This document shows positions 26,195 to 35,027 of a stretch of DNA of 64,000 nucleotides, piece by piece. The position numbers and the translations under genes are program-made. The notes beneath the pieces are model-generated. The model made no database searches. It was not told the origin of the DNA and worked only from the letters and a program-made list of their open reading frames with translations. Origin of the DNA: Spirochaetales bacterium. GTDB lineage: Bacteria; Spirochaetota; Spirochaetia; CADAEX01. The stretch covers positions 8,364 to 72,363 of the forward strand of contig JACKPD010000012.1 of assembly GCA_024233785.1 (NCBI GenBank), given 5' to 3'. Position 1 is the stretch's first letter. Each line of letters begins with the position of its first letter.

Positions 26195-26248
26195 TTGACA
26201 AAATAAAGCATACAGACATAAAATAGTACAGTCTAATTGTCATACAAT
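26195..26248 (+). promoter_or_regulatory. Promoter and FadR-type operator, site A
   Basis: TTGACA (26195-26200), 18-base spacer, TAAAAT (26219-26224). The palindrome ATTGTCATACAAT at 26236-26248 follows, with perfect ATTGT/ACAAT arms and the TnGTnnnACnA core of FadR-subfamily GntR regulators. The preceding TACAGT is shared with site D at 45.6 kb. Drives the dehydrogenase/TTT-transporter operon and could also affect the divergent cupin gene. Confidence 0.72.
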
Positions 26249-26274
26249 AAAATTCAATAATATGGGGGAATTCG

Positions 26275-27342
26275 ATGAATGTGCCTGAGAAAATGAAGGC
26301 TGCAGTTCTTTTTGACTGGAATGACGTAAGAGTGGTCGAAAGGCCTGTTCCGTCACCTGGTGCTGATGAAGTTCTGATTAAAGTTGAGTCATGTTCTATA
26401 TGCGGCGGCGACGTAAAAATTATAACCAGGGGAATGCTTAAACAGCCTCCCATGGGCGATTTCATTATCGGTCATGAATATGCCGGAATTATTGTGAAGA
26501 AAGGATCTTCAGTTGATGAGTTTAATATCGGTGACAGGGTAACTGTTGAGGTTCACAAGGGATGCGGAAGATGCAAGAACTGCCTCGACGGAAAGCAGAC
26601 TGCCTGTTTAAACTACGGCAACAAGGAGAAGGGGCATATTGCAAACGGTTTTACAACAAACGGCGGTTTTGCCGAATATGCGGTAAATCATGTTAATACA
26701 GTAAGTCTTATCCCTGATAATATATCATTTGACGAAGCTACCATGATTACGACCATAGGCACTCCTCTTTTTGGTATTTCACGGAACGGCGGGTTTATTG
26801 TCGGCGATTCAGTCCTTGTAATAGGGCCGGGTTCAATCGGCCTGATGGCTGTCCAGTGCGCAAAAGCTCTCGGCGCCGGAAAAGTAATACTTGCCGGAAC
26901 CAGAAAGGAAAGGCTTGACCTGGGGAAAAAGCTTGGAGCAGAATACACAGTCAATGTAAGAGAGGAAGACGCAATCGCCTATGTCAAATCCCTTACTGGA
27001 GGACACGGCGCGGACCTTGTACTTATTGCTTCAGGTACTACAGACGCGTTCCAGCTTGCATTAAGGACAGTCAGGAAAGGGGGAGATATAACAATTCTCG
27101 CCCATTTTGAGGACCCTGTCACCATTGATGTAGGGCTTGCTGTTCAGAATATGAACAATATCTTTACCATCAGGGGCGAAGGCCGCCAGTGTGTTCACAG
27201 GGGACTTGAGCTTATGAGAGAAGGAAAGGTGAGCGGCAAGGAAATTATTACCCACTCTTTTAAACTTGACCAGATAAAGGAAGCTTTTGATGTATTTATG
27301 GGAAGAAAAGAAGGCGCCATCAAGGTTGTAGTTCATCCGTAA
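26275..27342 (+). CDS. Zinc-dependent medium-chain dehydrogenase, group 1 paralogue
   Basis: 355 residues. Catalytic zinc C43 (SICGGD) and H67/E68 (GHEY); structural cysteines C97, C100, C103, C111 in HKGCGRCKNC. NAD fold GPGSIGLMAVQ. It is clearly paralogous to the dehydrogenases at 39826 and 46350, sharing the NYGNKEKGHIANGFTTNGG block and the NHVNTV strand. Lacks the usual glutamate of the EP motif near residue 150 (TIGTPLFGI instead), as in its paralogues. Oxidises a polyol or hydroxy acid, identity unknown. First gene after operator A, with GGGGG ribosome binding site. Confidence 0.85.
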   Translation: MNVPEKMKAAVLFDWNDVRVVERPVPSPGADEVLIKVESCSICGGDVKIITRGMLKQPPMGDFIIGHEYAGIIVKKGSSVDEFNIGDRVTVEVHKGCGRCKNCLDGKQTACLNYGNKEKGHIANGFTTNGGFAEYAVNHVNTVSLIPDNISFDEATMITTIGTPLFGISRNGGFIVGDSVLVIGPGSIGLMAVQCAKALGAGKVILAGTRKERLDLGKKLGAEYTVNVREEDAIAYVKSLTGGHGADLVLIASGTTDAFQLALRTVRKGGDITILAHFEDPVTIDVGLAVQNMNNIFTIRGEGRQCVHRGLELMREGKVSGKEIITHSFKLDQIKEAFDVFMGRKEGAIKVVVHP

Positions 27343-27382
27343 AAGGCGGAATAAAAAAATTATTATCCAGGAGTAAAAAAAC

Positions 27383-28303
27383 ATGAGTGATATTTACAGG
27401 TATATGGATCTTGGCATAGTTCATTTTAAGGCTTTCCCCGAGATAGTTGACGGCGGCGGCGCGATCATTGATTCGCTTAAAAAACTTATTGAAGATGATT
27501 TCTGGACTGCTGTAGAGATTGGCTGGATAAAGGACGATAAAAAAAGAAGCGAAGTGAGAAAGCTTCTTGAAGTTTCAGCCATGAAAGTTTGCTATGCCTG
27601 CCAGCCGAGGGTTTTATCCCAGAAGCTAAATTTAAACTCTTTTGACAAGGCGGAAAGGCGCAAGGCAATTGAAGGTGTAAAAAAAGGTATTGATGAAGCA
27701 TACCATATCGGGGCGACATCAATCCGTGTGCTTTCGGGAAAAGACCCGGGAGATGAAAAACGGGAAGAGGCAAAGAAGATTTTTGTTGATTCGCTTTCTG
27801 AACTGTGTGAATACAACCGGGACTTCGGCGATGCAATGCTTTATATGAAAATTTTTGACAGGGATATTGATAAAAAGGCCCTGATCGGACATTTCAGCGA
27901 TGCGGCCGATGTAGCGGAAGCGGTTTATTCGAAATATAAAAACTTCGGTGTCCTCGCTGATCTTTCACACTTCCCCCTTTTGAGGGAAAAACCGGAAGAA
28001 GCAATTCCCCTTGTTGAAAAATTCCCTATGCATTTTCATCTCGGCAATTGTATAATGAGAGACAGAAAACATCCCCTTTACGGAGATCTTCAGCCCAGGT
28101 TCGGGATTCCCGGCGGCGAGACTGATGTTAAAGAGGTTGCGGATTTTTTCAGGCTTCTGCTTAAGAGGAAACTTGTATCACCAGAAAAACGCCCGGTTGT
28201 AAGTGTTGAGGTGAGGCCGCTGCTGATGGAGGAATACTCCGAAGCCATTATTGCGCAGGCAAAAAGGGTAATCAAGCTCGCGTGGGCGGCAGCACAGGAA
28301 TAA
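27383..28303 (+). CDS. Sugar phosphate isomerase/epimerase family TIM barrel
   Basis: 306 residues of the xylose-isomerase-like superfamily. The barrel strands AVEIGWIKD, LYMKIFDRD, GVLADLSHFPLL, HFHLGNC and VVSVEVRPL supply the E/D/H/E metal set, with the first usual glutamate replaced by lysine in MKIFD, so metal binding may differ. It lies 40 bases after the zinc dehydrogenase with a CAGGAG ribosome binding site. Dehydrogenase followed by isomerase/epimerase mimics IolM and IolO in the inositol operon. Substrate unknown. Confidence 0.78.
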   Translation: MSDIYRYMDLGIVHFKAFPEIVDGGGAIIDSLKKLIEDDFWTAVEIGWIKDDKKRSEVRKLLEVSAMKVCYACQPRVLSQKLNLNSFDKAERRKAIEGVKKGIDEAYHIGATSIRVLSGKDPGDEKREEAKKIFVDSLSELCEYNRDFGDAMLYMKIFDRDIDKKALIGHFSDAADVAEAVYSKYKNFGVLADLSHFPLLREKPEEAIPLVEKFPMHFHLGNCIMRDRKHPLYGDLQPRFGIPGGETDVKEVADFFRLLLKRKLVSPEKRPVVSVEVRPLLMEEYSEAIIAQAKRVIKLAWAAAQE

Positions 28304-28404
28304 AGATATTAATATACCCTTAAATAAACAGGAATTTATGTTTATAATGAATAGAAGATAAGCAATATATAAAAATTACAATAAACTAACAAAGGAGTTT
28401 TTTA

Positions 28405-29403
28405 ATGAAAAATTTTATGAAAATAACAGTTGCATTGATTCTTATTTTTGCATCTGTTTCCTTCGTTTTTGCTGCGGGCGGAAAAGAAGAAGCCCCTAAA
28501 GCTGCGGCTCAGACAGTCACATTTCCTGAAAAGCCGATAAGCTTTCTTATCCCGTTCGGAGCCGGCGGAGATGCCGACCTTCTCGGAAGGGCCCTTGTAA
28601 GCTCAATGGACAAGATAGTAGGCCAGCCGGTTGTTCCGGTAAACAGACCCGGCGCGGGCGGCGGTATAATGTACGGCGAACTTCACAAAGCAGCGCCGGA
28701 CGGATACACAGTAGGATGGAGCTCAACCTCAATTCTTACAACTACTATAATGGGAAATGTCCCTTATCCCTATACAGATTTTGATAATCTCTGTGTTGTT
28801 GGATATACCTCCATGCCGATCGCAGTTCTTGCCGACTCACCGTGGAAAACTACAGATGAACTTGTAGCATGGGCAAAAAAGAACCCCGGCAAGCTTAAAA
28901 TCGGCAACGCCGGAACAGGAAGCGGAACTCACCTTACAGCTGTAATGTTTCAGCAGGCAACAGGTGTTCAGGCGATCCATGTTCCGCTCGGGGCGGAAAG
29001 AAGAATTGCAAGCCTCCTCGGTGGGGAAGTTGAGGCAGTATGTGTACCGCTTCCTGAAATAGCTCCCCAGGTAAATGCCGGTAAAGCAAGAATTCTCGGC
29101 GTATCAACCGCAAAAAGAGACCCCTCATTCCCCGATGTTCCTTCATTTAAAGAACAGGGATATGATGTTGTAATGGACCTTTTCAGGGGCGTAAGTCTTC
29201 CCAAGGGAACAGATCCTGCTGTTGTAGCTATTCTCGAAAAAGCTTTCAAGGCTGCTTCAGAGAGCAAGGAATTCCAGGACCTTTCAAACAAAACCGGTTT
29301 TGTTGTTGATTTCAAGGGCAAGGCTGATTTTGATGTAGTCCTCGCTGACCAGTATAAGAGAGTTTACGCCGCAATGGATGCCGGCGGATTGATTAAAAAA
29401 TAA
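28405..29403 (+). CDS. tctC: Tripartite tricarboxylate transporter substrate-binding protein (TctC/Bug type)
   Basis: 332 residues with a signal peptide (residues 1-24, MKNFMKITVALILIFASVSF) and the mature AGGKEEAPKAAA start used by spirochaete binding proteins, without a lipobox cysteine. The core has the Bug-family landmarks: FLIPFGAGGDADLLGR, VNRPGAGGGIMY, the GNAGTGSGTHLTA loop and the TDPAVVAILEKAF C-terminal helix. It delivers a carboxylate to the TctAB channel. GGAG ribosome binding site. Given the dehydrogenases around it, a sugar acid or hydroxy-dicarboxylate is a likely ligand (inference). Confidence 0.92.
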   Translation: MKNFMKITVALILIFASVSFVFAAGGKEEAPKAAAQTVTFPEKPISFLIPFGAGGDADLLGRALVSSMDKIVGQPVVPVNRPGAGGGIMYGELHKAAPDGYTVGWSSTSILTTTIMGNVPYPYTDFDNLCVVGYTSMPIAVLADSPWKTTDELVAWAKKNPGKLKIGNAGTGSGTHLTAVMFQQATGVQAIHVPLGAERRIASLLGGEVEAVCVPLPEIAPQVNAGKARILGVSTAKRDPSFPDVPSFKEQGYDVVMDLFRGVSLPKGTDPAVVAILEKAFKAASESKEFQDLSNKTGFVVDFKGKADFDVVLADQYKRVYAAMDAGGLIKK

Positions 29404-29430
29404 TAACCATAAAAAATAATTCCGGTTTCA

Positions 29431-29491
29431 GCACTGCTTAAGCTTAATAGCTTCCGCAGTGCCGTGCCGGGGATATTTCAGGTTTATCCCC
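29431..29491 (+). repeat. Two intercistronic hairpins after tctC
   Basis: First hairpin 29431-29462: GCACTGC/GCAGTGC with an inner AAGCT/AGCTT stem. Second hairpin 29469-29491: GGGGATA/TATCCCC. Neither has a T-run. They probably protect the binding-protein mRNA from 3' exonucleases and lower expression of the membrane subunits. Confidence 0.6.
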
Positions 29492-29543
29492 ACAGGCTGA
29501 AAAATGCAAATATTTTTAAACAGCTTTATATCGGATTATAATA

Positions 29544-29999
29544 ATGAAAAAAATTAATATTATCTTGTCTGCCGTTATTTACCTGTTCGCAATCTTTTAT
29601 TTCTGGCAGATTCTTATGCTTCCTGACAGAAACATGCCGGGAACTTTAAAAAGCAGTTTTATGCCCACCCTGCTTTTTGTCCTTTTGATGATAATAAACA
29701 CAGCTTTCCTTGTTGTTTCTTTAGCCAGACCGTGTCTTGAGAAATGCGATTATTTTATACATAAATACGAAATCATGGGTATTTTGAAGGTTGTTTCTCT
29801 TATCATCGGCTATATCTTTATGATGAGAATTGTAGGATTTGCCATAATAACCCCGGTTGTTGTTTTTCTGCTCATGAAAATGATGGGGTCGGTAAATTTA
29901 AAAGAGATGATCCTTACGTCTGTCCTGGTCTCTGCGTCAGTGTACTTGCTGTTTGTCGTTGTTTTCAGGGTGCAGCTGCCTGGCGGAATGATCATATAA
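29544..29999 (+). CDS. tctB: Tripartite tricarboxylate transporter small permease (TctB)
   Basis: 151 residues with four predicted transmembrane helices (about 5-22, 38-57, 78-97, 105-145 split in two). The PGTLKSSFMPTLLFVLL motif early in the protein and the R-I-VGFAIITPVVVFLL segment match TctB/DUF1468 proteins. It forms the inner-membrane complex with the large TctA subunit encoded 65 bases downstream. Normal length. No good Shine-Dalgarno is visible in front of the ATG, which may keep its level low relative to the binding protein. Confidence 0.85.
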   Translation: MKKINIILSAVIYLFAIFYFWQILMLPDRNMPGTLKSSFMPTLLFVLLMIINTAFLVVSLARPCLEKCDYFIHKYEIMGILKVVSLIIGYIFMMRIVGFAIITPVVVFLLMKMMGSVNLKEMILTSVLVSASVYLLFVVVFRVQLPGGMII

Positions 30000-30002
30000 G
30001 AT

Positions 30003-30034
30003 AATAATCATATAAATATTCCTGTATGATTATT
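30003..30034 (+). repeat. Intercistronic inverted repeat between tctB and tctA
   Basis: AATAATCATA and TATGATTATT, a perfect 10-bp AT-rich stem with a 12-base loop. No T-run; likely an mRNA structure rather than a terminator. Confidence 0.4.
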
Positions 30035-30064
30035 CCGGATACAAATTAATTTAGGTGATAATAC

Positions 30065-31591
30065 ATGTTAGAATATATCTTGGCTTCAATGTTTGAAGTA
30101 TTGAAATGGCAAAACCTTTTAGCGTCAGTGCTGGGTGTGGCGTTCGGACTGTTTATCGGGGCAACACCCGGGCTCACAATATCGCTGGGAATGGTGCTGC
30201 TGCTTCCAATAACTTTTTCTCTTGATCCTGTTACCTCTGTCTGCCTGCTTCTTGGCCTTTACGCTGCCGGGATGACAGGCGGTTCATTTTCCGCGATACT
30301 TCTCAATATTCCGGGAACTCCTTCGGCATCGGCGACAGCTATTGACGGGCATATTATGGCCCAGCAGGGAAAAGCGGGGCAGGCCCTCGGTACCGCGATT
30401 ATCGCTTCTTTCATCGGGGGGATTATAGGGCTTCTCTGTCTTTCAGCCATATCCCCTTTTCTCGCGAAAGCCGCGCTCAAATTCGGGGCGCCTGAACTTT
30501 TCGCCCTTGTACTGCTGGGAATTACACTGATATGCAGCTTCGGACAGCAGTCACTTTCAAAAAGCGTTATAGCAGGTCTGATAGGTCTGATTATAATGAC
30601 TGCCGGCCTTGATTCAATGACAGGAACGCCGCGGTTTACTTTCGGCATGATGGACCTTCAGGCAGGTATACCTTTCCTTCCAGCAATGATAGGGTTGTTT
30701 GCCATTCCCCAGATAATAGCAGGACTTACAAGCAAGGGGAGCGTCATTCCGAAGTATGATAAAAAAATTACAGGTATAGTGCCGAAACTGTCTGATGTAG
30801 GGCGGAGAATGCGGGCAATTCTTGCCGGCTCCATTATCGGAACAGGAATCGGGGCAATTCCCGGAGCGGGCGGGGCCATCGCTGTTTTTCTCGCCTACGA
30901 CGCATCAAAAAAGATTTCAAAAGATAAGGAAAATTACGGCAACGGCTCAGCTGACGGAATTGCGGCGCCTGAGGCTGCCAATAACGCGGTAGGTGGAGGC
31001 GCTCTCATCCCGATGCTAACTCTTGGAATTCCAGGGGACCCCATCACCGCGATTCTTCTCGGATCACTGATGATTCACGGCCTTATCCCCGGCCCCCTGC
31101 TTTTTGAAACAAATCCCCAGTTCGTATTTTCAATCTTCTGGGCATTCTTAATAGCAAACATTTTTAATCTTGTTGTTTCATTTACCAGCATTAATTTCTG
31201 GGTAAGGATCCTGAAAGTACCGCAAAGGATACTTCTTCCTATAATTCTTGTTCTCTGTGTTGTCGGTTCCTATTCACTCAGAAATACCTTTTTTGATACA
31301 GGTATAATGATATTTTTCGGTATCCTTGCTTTCTTTATGAAAAAATACGGATTTCCGGTTGTTCCACTGCTCCTTGCGCTGATTCTCGGGCCTAATCTGG
31401 AAGAGCACCTCAGAATGTCTCTTATAATTAGCCAGGGCAATCCGATGGTTTTTGTCAGACATCCGATAAGTCTATTTTTTATAATAATATCATTAATCTC
31501 GCTTACAGCCCCGTTTCTCGTACCCGCCATTAAAAAGGAACTATCAAAGGGTGCGGAAAAATGTACTCCCAAAAGGGATGATACAGTTTAA
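30065..31591 (+). CDS. tctA: Tripartite tricarboxylate transporter large permease (TctA)
   Basis: 508 residues, about twelve transmembrane helices. Family signatures are complete: FGLFIGATPGLTISLGMVLLLP near the N-terminus, LYAAGMTGGSFSAILLNIPGTPS, and the second half repeat GTGIGAIPGAGGAIAVFLAY with LTLGIPGDPITAILLGSLMIHGLIPGP. It is the proton- or sodium-coupled channel that accepts ligand from TctC. AGGTGATA ribosome binding site. The operon continues with redox genes 31 bases later. Confidence 0.95.
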   Translation: MLEYILASMFEVLKWQNLLASVLGVAFGLFIGATPGLTISLGMVLLLPITFSLDPVTSVCLLLGLYAAGMTGGSFSAILLNIPGTPSASATAIDGHIMAQQGKAGQALGTAIIASFIGGIIGLLCLSAISPFLAKAALKFGAPELFALVLLGITLICSFGQQSLSKSVIAGLIGLIIMTAGLDSMTGTPRFTFGMMDLQAGIPFLPAMIGLFAIPQIIAGLTSKGSVIPKYDKKITGIVPKLSDVGRRMRAILAGSIIGTGIGAIPGAGGAIAVFLAYDASKKISKDKENYGNGSADGIAAPEAANNAVGGGALIPMLTLGIPGDPITAILLGSLMIHGLIPGPLLFETNPQFVFSIFWAFLIANIFNLVVSFTSINFWVRILKVPQRILLPIILVLCVVGSYSLRNTFFDTGIMIFFGILAFFMKKYGFPVVPLLLALILGPNLEEHLRMSLIISQGNPMVFVRHPISLFFIIISLISLTAPFLVPAIKKELSKGAEKCTPKRDDTV

Positions 31592-31622
31592 TTAATTTTC
31601 AAAAAATTGTGGAGGAAAAACA

Positions 31623-32081
31623 ATGAGCTGCGATAAATGCGATGAATGCCTCAAATACTACAACAGCGGAAGTACCGGCGGTTATAACTGCGCTGAATCA
31701 ACACTGTACGGGCTTGCTAAATACCTTGAAATTGACAGTACCCTGATTCCCAGAATTGCCACCCCTTTCGGGGGCGGTTTCGGCAGGAACGGTATGATGT
31801 GCGGAAGTCTTGCCGCAGGCGGAATGGCCCTGGGTATTGTATACGGCCGCGACAGTATAGATGAAGAAAGGGCGCCTGCCTATGATGCTGTCGACAGGCT
31901 CCTTGCGAAATTCAGGGACAACATCGGAAATATAAACTGTCTTGATATTACAGGCCTTGACCTCAAGAAGACACAGCCGACTGATGATGAAAAACTTAGA
32001 GTCCATGAAAATATATGCAAACCTCTTGTTCAGAAGGTATGCGAATGGGTAATTGAAGATATTGAGGAACACCGTAAATGA
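31623..32081 (+). CDS. C_GCAxxG_C_C family (putative redox) protein
   Basis: 152 residues. The family motif is visible: YNCAESTLYG, then FGGGFGRNGMMCGSLAAGGMALG, and distal conserved cysteines near residues 104 and 131-140. An extra N-terminal CDKCDEC cluster could bind metal or iron-sulfur. Members of this family are small cytoplasmic proteins of unproved function, often linked to redox enzymes. Here the gene overlaps the CoA-disulfide-reductase-like gene by four bases, so the two products are probably functional partners. A GGAGG ribosome binding site precedes the ATG. Confidence 0.85.
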   Translation: MSCDKCDECLKYYNSGSTGGYNCAESTLYGLAKYLEIDSTLIPRIATPFGGGFGRNGMMCGSLAAGGMALGIVYGRDSIDEERAPAYDAVDRLLAKFRDNIGNINCLDITGLDLKKTQPTDDEKLRVHENICKPLVQKVCEWVIEDIEEHRK

Positions 32082-33796
32082 AAAGAGAAAAGCTGCTTGT
32101 AATCGGAGGTGTCGCCGCGGGGGCTAAAACCGCGGCAAAAGCCAGGAGAGAAAATCAGTCGCTTGATATAACAATCCTGTCCAATGAAGATATGATCTCC
32201 TATGCCGGGTGCGGGCTTCCCTACTACATCGGCGGTGTTATTGAGACAGAAGAAGCGCTTAAAATTGTCAAGGCAGAATCTTTTGAAAAAGTGCGGGACA
32301 TAAAGGTAGAGCTTAACACTGAAGCAAAAGATATTGATCCGGTTAATAAGACAGTAGCCGCTCTTGATTTAATAACAGGTGAAAATAAAAAATATGAATA
32401 TGATACCCTTGTTATTGCCACCGGCGCGATTCCGCTTCCTCTTCCTCTCCCGGGCGCAGACCTTCCCGGGATATATAATCTCAGAACAGTCAAAGATTCC
32501 AATAAGATAAAAGACGCGGCGGTAAAGGCTGCCGCTAAAAAAGGAAGGGCCCTTGTTATAGGTTCCGGTTTTATAGGAATTGAAACAGCGGAAAACCTTT
32601 TTGATATGGGGATTGAGACTGTCATTGTTGAGATGAAGGAGCAGATCCTTCCGGGTTTTGATTATGATGTATCCCTTTACATCAGGTATTTCATGGAACA
32701 GAAAGGTGTTCAAATAAAGACCGGCGAAATGGTAACCGGTTTTGCCGCGCTTGAGAATGAAAGACTTAAAGTGTCACTCCGTGATTCAGATGATATTGAT
32801 GTTGATTTTGTCGTTTCGGCAGCCGGGGTTAAGGCAAACTCCGGGATTGCGGAAAAATGCGGAATAAAAACAGGTATTGCCGGCGCAATCAAGGTTGATG
32901 ATAATTTTGAGACAAATATCAGGGATATATTTGCTGTAGGCGACTGTGTTGAAATGAAAAACCGGATTACAGGAAAAGAGTGCTGGGTTCCGCTCGGTTC
33001 CACCGCGAACAAGATGGGCAGGATCATGGCGGAGAAACGGTTCGGAGGTTCTTCAGAGGTTTTCCCCGGAGTCCTGGGTACTATGATAATCAAGGTTTTT
33101 GAAATGACTGCCGGCAAGACCGGTCTGACTGAAAGGGATGCCGAAGCCGCGGGATATGATTATGACACAGTAATTGTTCCAGGAAACGACAGCGCCGGAT
33201 ACTATCCGGGGTTCAAAGAAATAATAACCAAACTTATATATGAGAAAAAAAGCGGAAGGGTCCTCGGCGGTCAGGTGTTCGGCTGGGGTGTTGTAGATAA
33301 GCCGGTCGATATCCTTGTTACGGCAATAAGCTTTAACGCTACAATATTTGATCTTTCAAATCTTGACCTTGCATATGCGCCTCCATTTTCCAACGCTATG
33401 GCATCAACTATCGCCTCCTCCAACACCGGAAGAAATAAACTTACGGGAAGGGTAAAGACAATACATCCGGTTGATCTTTTTTCAGCTGAGAAAAATAAAA
33501 ATATTACAATCCTTGATATCAGAACCGATGATGAGGTCGCAGAATGGTCAATTCCCGGTTCAATCCATATTGAAAATACATATCTGGCGGAAAGAATCGG
33601 CGAACTTGATAAAAAGAAAGAATATGCCGTCCTCTGCCGAAGAGGTATAAGGGCGTATAACGCATATAAGATCCTTGAAAAAGCAGGTTTTGAAAAAATT
33701 GCGGTTTTATCCGGAGGAACCGTGTTTTCCTCACACTTCTGGGAAAAACTCAGGCAGGATACTGTGCTGAAAAAAAGCCTGCCTAAAGGTAAATAA
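32078..33796 (+). CDS. CoA-disulfide reductase-like flavoprotein fused to rhodanese
   Basis: 572 residues. Residues 1-450 form a pyridine-nucleotide-disulfide oxidoreductase: FAD site VIGGVAAGAKTAAKAR, the redox cysteine C45 in SYAGCGLPYYIGG (the single-cysteine SFxxC type of CoADR/NADH oxidase/persulfide reductase), NAD site VIGSGFIGIETAE and FAD-closing FAVGDCVE. Residues about 460-565 are a rhodanese domain with active C520 in VLCRRGIRA. CoADR-rhodanese fusions reduce CoA- or polysulfide persulfides (Npsr-type). It overlaps genes on both sides (ATGA and TAATG), indicating coupled translation. Its role in a carboxylate-transport operon is unclear. Confidence 0.9.
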   Translation: MKREKLLVIGGVAAGAKTAAKARRENQSLDITILSNEDMISYAGCGLPYYIGGVIETEEALKIVKAESFEKVRDIKVELNTEAKDIDPVNKTVAALDLITGENKKYEYDTLVIATGAIPLPLPLPGADLPGIYNLRTVKDSNKIKDAAVKAAAKKGRALVIGSGFIGIETAENLFDMGIETVIVEMKEQILPGFDYDVSLYIRYFMEQKGVQIKTGEMVTGFAALENERLKVSLRDSDDIDVDFVVSAAGVKANSGIAEKCGIKTGIAGAIKVDDNFETNIRDIFAVGDCVEMKNRITGKECWVPLGSTANKMGRIMAEKRFGGSSEVFPGVLGTMIIKVFEMTAGKTGLTERDAEAAGYDYDTVIVPGNDSAGYYPGFKEIITKLIYEKKSGRVLGGQVFGWGVVDKPVDILVTAISFNATIFDLSNLDLAYAPPFSNAMASTIASSNTGRNKLTGRVKTIHPVDLFSAEKNKNITILDIRTDDEVAEWSIPGSIHIENTYLAERIGELDKKKEYAVLCRRGIRAYNAYKILEKAGFEKIAVLSGGTVFSSHFWEKLRQDTVLKKSLPKGK

Positions 33797-34185
33797 TGAA
33801 AATATTTTCAGCGCTCGCCCTTGCCTCGGTAATTGCTTTTGCAAGCGAGCTGTTATCCAGGTTGCTGCTTCCCATGATACCGGGAAGCGTAATCGGGATT
33901 ATCATTATGACAATCCTCCTTTACTCAAAGAGCATAAAGTATAAAGCTATTGAGGAAGTCTCGGGATTTTTTCTCGATAACCTGGTTTTTTTCCTGATTC
34001 CTGTCGTTGTAAGCTGCGCTGATATAGGCAGGTATGCCGGCAGATATCTTTTTAAGATATTACTGCTGATAGCTGCCGGAACAGCTGTCGTAATGCTGGT
34101 TACCGGAATAACCTCCCAGCTTTTAATGAAAATTTTTCACTGGTATGAGACAACGGGGCACGGAAGCGAAGAGGGCGGGAAATGA
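33796..34185 (+). CDS. lrgA: LrgA/CidA-family membrane protein
   Basis: 129 residues, four predicted transmembrane helices. The N-terminal SELLSRLLLPMIPGSVIGIIIMTILL is the conserved LrgA/CidA (holin-like) motif with the P-GSVIG helix break. The gene starts on the last base of the preceding stop and overlaps LrgB by four bases. CidA/LrgA-type proteins were first described in autolysis control, and CidAB/LrgAB pairs are now known to export or import pyruvate and related small acids, which fits an operon for carboxylate catabolism better than lysis does. Confidence 0.85.
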   Translation: MKIFSALALASVIAFASELLSRLLLPMIPGSVIGIIIMTILLYSKSIKYKAIEEVSGFFLDNLVFFLIPVVVSCADIGRYAGRYLFKILLLIAAGTAVVMLVTGITSQLLMKIFHWYETTGHGSEEGGK

Positions 34186-34874
34186 GAGCCTTGTCATCTG
34201 ATCCTCTGTTCGGTCTGTTTATAACAATTACAATGTATGTCTTATTTAAAAAATTATATCTGAAAACAGGGAAAATATATCTTCAGCCGGTAATAACCGC
34301 AAGCGCTGCGATTATAATAATTCTTTATATTTCCGGTATTTCTGTAGACAGTTATATGAAAGGAGGAGGAATAATTTTCGCCTTTCTCCCTCTGGCAACG
34401 CTTTTCCTTTCAGTACCGCTCTATCTTAAACTGGCCTCTGTCCGAAAATACCTGACTGTCATGATTATTTCCATTGTTCTGGGAAGCGCATCCGGAATTG
34501 CCGCGGTAGTATGGCTCGGCAGAATGATGGATATTCCTTTCGATATCTATATCTCTTTTGTTCCTAAATCAGTAACAATGCCGCTTGCCGTTGGAATTGC
34601 TGAAAAAATCGGCGGCTTAAAGGAGCTTGCCGCTGCCGGGGTTGTCTTTACCGGTATGACAGGGCTTTTTATTGCTGACCTGATGTTTAAAATTTTCAGA
34701 ATAAAAAATCCCGCGGCTAAAGGGCTTGCGCTTGGTACTTCGGCCCATATCCTAGGTACCGGCCGAGCCGTGGAGATGGGGATGCTTGAAGGGTCTGTGA
34801 GCAGCATGGCTATGGTAATCGCCGGTATAATTACAGCAGTTATTACACCTCTTATTCTGGCATTTATCATTTAA
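34182..34874 (+). CDS. lrgB: LrgB/CidB-family membrane protein
   Basis: 230 residues with six or more transmembrane helices. Family signatures are SSDPLFGLFITITMYVLFKKLY, FVPKSVTMPLAVGIAEKIGG and the C-terminal GLALGTSAHILGTGRAVEMG repeat. It pairs with the LrgA-type protein to form a small-acid (pyruvate/acetate-type) channel or antiterminal lysis regulator. Last gene of the operon that starts at 26275; no obvious terminator follows within the next 100 bases. Confidence 0.9.
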   Translation: MRALSSDPLFGLFITITMYVLFKKLYLKTGKIYLQPVITASAAIIIILYISGISVDSYMKGGGIIFAFLPLATLFLSVPLYLKLASVRKYLTVMIISIVLGSASGIAAVVWLGRMMDIPFDIYISFVPKSVTMPLAVGIAEKIGGLKELAAAGVVFTGMTGLFIADLMFKIFRIKNPAAKGLALGTSAHILGTGRAVEMGMLEGSVSSMAMVIAGIITAVITPLILAFII

Positions 34875-34990
34875 TAAAGCTCAGGTTTCTTATCTAAAAT
34901 TATATTTATTCATAATAACTGCTTCAGAAAAAACGGGAGCTTTAAAGTTTTTACAGGAGCCGCATCATTTAATGCTGAATAAATAATAAT

Positions 34991-35019
34991 TTGACAATCT
35001 GATTTTATAAAGCTAAGAT
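34991..35019 (+). promoter_or_regulatory. Possible promoter of the GNAT gene
   Basis: TTGACA (34991-34996), 17-base spacer, TAAGAT (35014-35019). The ATG follows only eight bases later, so the transcript would be leaderless or nearly so, which agrees with the lack of a ribosome binding site. Confidence 0.4.
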
Positions 35020-35027
35020 CTTTCATT

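Noticed and set aside
25767..26465. 232-residue reading of the cupin gene
   Set aside because: The N-terminal half overlaps the opposite-strand dehydrogenase and the promoter/operator region and has no homology; GGGAG and cupin homology both point to the start at 26114.
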